This document shows, one piece after another, positions 60,822-64,000 of a DNA stretch of 64,000 bases; within the stretch, counting starts at the first letter, position 1, and every line of letters starts with the position of its first letter. The notes under the pieces are model-generated. The model was not told the DNA's origin. It did no database searches and saw nothing but the letters and a program-made list of their open reading frames with translations. Origin of the DNA: Dactylonectria macrodidyma. Its lineage: Eukaryota; Ascomycota; Sordariomycetes; Hypocreales; Nectriaceae. The DNA lies in NCBI GenBank assembly GCA_020744425.1, contig JAGMUV010000018.1, positions 434,001-498,000 on the forward strand. The letters run 5' to 3'. Position numbers and translations under genes: made by a program.

Positions 60822-63800
60822 TTCTATACTAATTCTAATACTATTTACCTTTTTTAATAATTAATGCATTTATACTACCTTATTTTTATGCATTTTTAGC
60901 TAGTTATAGTTAGCTAGAATAGCAGACGTGCTTATATTTAAATATACTTTATAAGAGTCTCCTTTATTATTAAATTTAATTAGAATATAAAGGTAGGTAT
61001 TCGCTTTTTACTCTAGGGTCTTAGTGAAGTCTGGTCTTTTAATGGCTTTAATGACTTGACTTTTACTAAGGCCAGATTTATATTACTACTTTGGGGTTTC
61101 TGTAATATAAAATGTATTAATAAAGGCTGAGTTAGCTATATTATTATTACTAGTATTACTATCTGAAGCGCTAAGGGACTTATTACTTTTATTAATAAAG
61201 TAATATCTATCTATAATTAATTCCTTATATTATTCCTAAAACCTTTTATTATCTTTATAAAGGCATAGCTCTAGGCTATATGGCCCTTTCTGCTATTAGT
61301 CTTACTAATAATAGAAGAAATGCTAGGGGTTTCGTTAGAAGCGGCCCGAGTTGTGGTTTCTGTCTTATAGGTCATCCTTTAGTATTGCTTCTTCCTGCTC
61401 TGAGGATGAATTCTCTTATTACTACGGTCGCTTTTAGTGATCTAATTCTTAATTTCTATTAGACTGGTTATTATGGTTATATTACTTATTATTTATATAG
61501 TATAGTGGGTTATGATCATCCTACTAGCAGCTTTACTAGTAGGGCTGTCTTTTCTATTAGTATAGCGGCTAGTTCTGACTCTATTATAGGCGTTTTTACT
61601 TGCCTCAGTCCTAGTTACTATATTCTTAGTACTTTAATGGGTATCTTTGATCTTAGTCATTCTGTCTTTAATGAGCATTAGGTCCTTTTACTTTGCTATT
61701 AGATTTATTATCTCTTTTATTTCTATAGTCTATAAACGCTTTCTAGGCTATATATATATTTAATTTAAATGCAGTTTTTAATTTAAGGTCATTTACTTCT
61801 TTTTTAGTATTAATTTTACTCTAAAGATTGCGTTTTTTATTATTAAAGTATAAAAGGTAGTCTGCCTGGCTTATCCTTTCTTTTAGTAGGTCTATAATAG
61901 CCTTAAGTTCAGCATTTAGATAGGTATAAATAGTAAGTAGTAATTAGTAATTAGTCATTCTTCTAAGAGCTTATTTCTTAGTGAAGACCGTACTAGTGAA
62001 ATTGTGTATATACTTATTACTTGTAATATTCTCTTTAGTAAATTTAGCTTTTATTAGCTATTTAAGCGTATTATCTTATTATATATTAAATTCCTTATAT
62101 ACTATGTTAAAAAATAGGTCTTTATTAGAAGTTAGCCTTTCTTAGTCTTTATTATTAAGCTGATTAGAGTATTATATTAATACTGACCTTCGAAGGTTGT
62201 TTTTAAGTCCTTTTTAAATGGCTTTATATTTATAAGGGTTAATTAGATCCTAGTAAGTATTAACTATATCTATTTATAATTCTATATTATAGAAGATAAT
62301 TTGCTTTTTATTATAATAAGTATTCTCTTGACTGCTTGTATTGCTTTTAACTCTATTAGGCTAAAATAGACCTAAATACTGAATATTATAGTCCCTCTTA
62401 CTTAAGTGCCTATTACTGGCTATAAATGCTGCTATTATTACTAGTATTTAAGATACTTATCTTATTATAAGGTTAGTTAGGAATAGCTTATAACTTCTTT
62501 AGCTCTTTACTTCTATCATTCTATAAGTATTATTTAGTAAGTTATTAAATTCTTCTTTCTAATTATAAGGAGGCTTATATAAGCTTCTAATCTTAGTATA
62601 TAAGTAATAACTTAGGGTTACTTTATAAGATTTACTTAGTATAGGTTTTCATACTGACTGGTTATAATAATTTAATACTATATGGGTTAGATTTAGCCAT
62701 ACTCTTATTCAGTCTGCCTTTATAGGGTTCTTATTATAGTAATCTAGTCAGTTTATAAATAAAGTAGCTTTATTAATTATACTACTTATTTAAATAGTAA
62801 TATTATTAAACCGTATTATAAGGATATTAATATTTCCTAAGACTTTTATTAAGCGCTCTTCTAGATTCCTAAAGTCATTCTATATAGAATCAAACTAGGC
62901 TAATATCCTTTTAAAGTCCTTTACTATAATATCGATTTTAGTATTAGTACTATTTATTCTATTAGTAAGGGCTATTATTATATCCTAAAGCTTACTTATT
63001 CTCTATAGTTTATATTAGTAGTTTCTTTTATTATTTTTAAAAGTAGAGAATCTTTAATACTAAGCATAGGCTCACTCTACTAGGGTTAGTAACTACTTCG
63101 CTTCTTTAATAATATCCTCGTCTATTCTAACATAGGAAATGACTTTATTATAATAGCTTTAGCCTCTCTATCTCTATAACGGCCTGATCGTTCTACTAGA
63201 TCCTGACTCTTATGATCCTGACCCTCTTAGTAGTGCTTCCTGCTTATATACTGGTTCTACTATCTAGGAGGTTTGACCTAATACTAATAGGCTAAATCGT
63301 ATATTACTAGTAAGAGCTTTTAATATCTTTTATAATAACTCCTTATATTAAGTAGTTATTCTTTAGAAGACTTTTCTTAGCCTTAGGTTAGAGATACTAT
63401 TGTCTGTTAGTAGTATGTAGCTTAATTATACTACTATTAAGTAGCTTCTGACCCTTAGTCCTATTAGGAGCTGTTTTCCTTTTTTAAAGGGTCTTTTTAG
63501 CTTATTCTTAGTTATTACTAGTGCTATAGCTTCTGACCGGGTGGCTAGGAAGTTTTTAGGGTCTTTAAGATCCCTATGTTTAAAGAGATCCTCATTTTCT
63601 ATTATTATTACTATTTCTAACTCTAAGGAAGTATAAAGTGGCTCTAGGCTTAGCATATTTATAAGAAGTTATAGTTCTCTCGCTCTCTTAAGGATCCTTT
63701 CTATTATCTTCTAGGCTTCCTTTATTTAGTATAGGTTAATAGAATTCCAGTTAGAAGGGGGTTCTTTATCTTATAGCTCATTAAGTCTGACTAAGTCACT

Positions 63801-64000
63801 ATATTTATTAAGTATATAGTAATAGAGTTCTATAAGGTCTGGAAATCTGTCGGATTTTATTAAGAAGGTTTATCTAATCTTAGTATTTTCGTCTTTAAAG
63901 AGGAAGGTTCTAACTCTCTTTATAGTAAGTAGATCTCCTAAGTTAATTAGTTTAGGGATTTTAAGCTTTTCCTACAGTTATTCGGTTTTACTTATAGGGT

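Larger units (their letters stand above)
55650..64000 (-). mobile_element. RIP-degraded remnants of a second Gypsy family (runs off the window)
   Basis: AT-rich throughout, with no intact gene. Minus-strand translations with stops show protease near 60531-60821 and reverse transcriptase near 59400-59650, in an order consistent with one minus-strand Ty3/Gypsy pol. The RT differs clearly from that of copies A and B. Gag-like sequence probably lies to the right, up to the window edge. LTRs were not identified, so the limits are nominal and more than one element may be present. Confidence 0.6.

Noticed and set aside
61280..61462. 60-residue plus-strand frame
   Set aside because: It sits in RIP-mutated retroelement DNA, opposite the strand that carries the recognisable pol motifs. 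No motif of its own.

Overview
The window looks like part of a filamentous ascomycete chromosome (Pezizomycotina, plausibly Sordariomycetes). Genes carry many short GT-AG introns of about 48-135 bases, the protein families are typical fungal ones (LaeA-like methyltransferase, DMATS prenyltransferase, Zn2Cys6 and NACHT proteins), and a 28 kb AT-rich block of retroelements is full of C-to-T type stop codons, the mark of repeat-induced point mutation (RIP). No species is assigned.

Layout. 1-2.4 kb: a decayed minus-strand gene and a 59-bp palindrome. 2.4-29.7 kb: thirteen genes that read like an accessory or secondary-metabolism block. In order: LaeA-like methyltransferase (-), haem-oxygenase-like iron enzyme (-, one frameshift), 2-oxoglutarate-oxygenase-like protein (-), aspartyl-tRNA-synthetase-like paralogue (+, internal stop), DHA2 transporter (-), DMATS prenyltransferase (+, C-terminal frameshift), alpha/beta hydrolase (-), SDR (+), EthD protein (+), dihydroflavonol-reductase-like enzyme (-), NmrA-like protein (+), DHA1 transporter (+), Upc2-like Zn2Cys6 regulator (-). 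No PKS, NRPS or terpene cyclase is present, so the DMATS enzyme, the two unusual iron proteins and the synthetase-like protein are the only candidate scaffold-making steps. 30.9-35.4 kb: two broken minus-strand genes, a NACHT-TPR protein without its P-loop and an ankyrin-repeat protein.

35.8-64 kb: a transposon graveyard. A Fot1/pogo remnant is split by two inverted copies of one chromodomain Gypsy element (36394-43758 and 44057-51421), both exactly 7365 bp with 175-bp LTRs. Their 5-bp target duplications are exchanged between the copies, which is what an inversion of the 298-bp spacer by recombination between them predicts. Further right are remnants of a second Gypsy family (minus strand). 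A 407-bp miniature LTR element with identical 83-bp terminal repeats and a perfect 5-bp target duplication (55243-55649) has inserted recently into this decayed DNA.

The most interesting points are: (i) a DMATS cluster without a megasynthase that includes an aaRS-like paralogue and two iron enzymes; (ii) the 2OG-oxygenase-like protein has HTG where the iron-binding HxD is expected, the arrangement known from 2OG halogenases; (iii) the inversion between the Gypsy pair, read from its TSDs; (iv) an ORF antisense to pol kept in both Gypsy copies; (v) the young miniature LTR element. Several cluster genes are broken, so the pathway may be decaying in this strain, or some single-base breaks may be sequencing errors.
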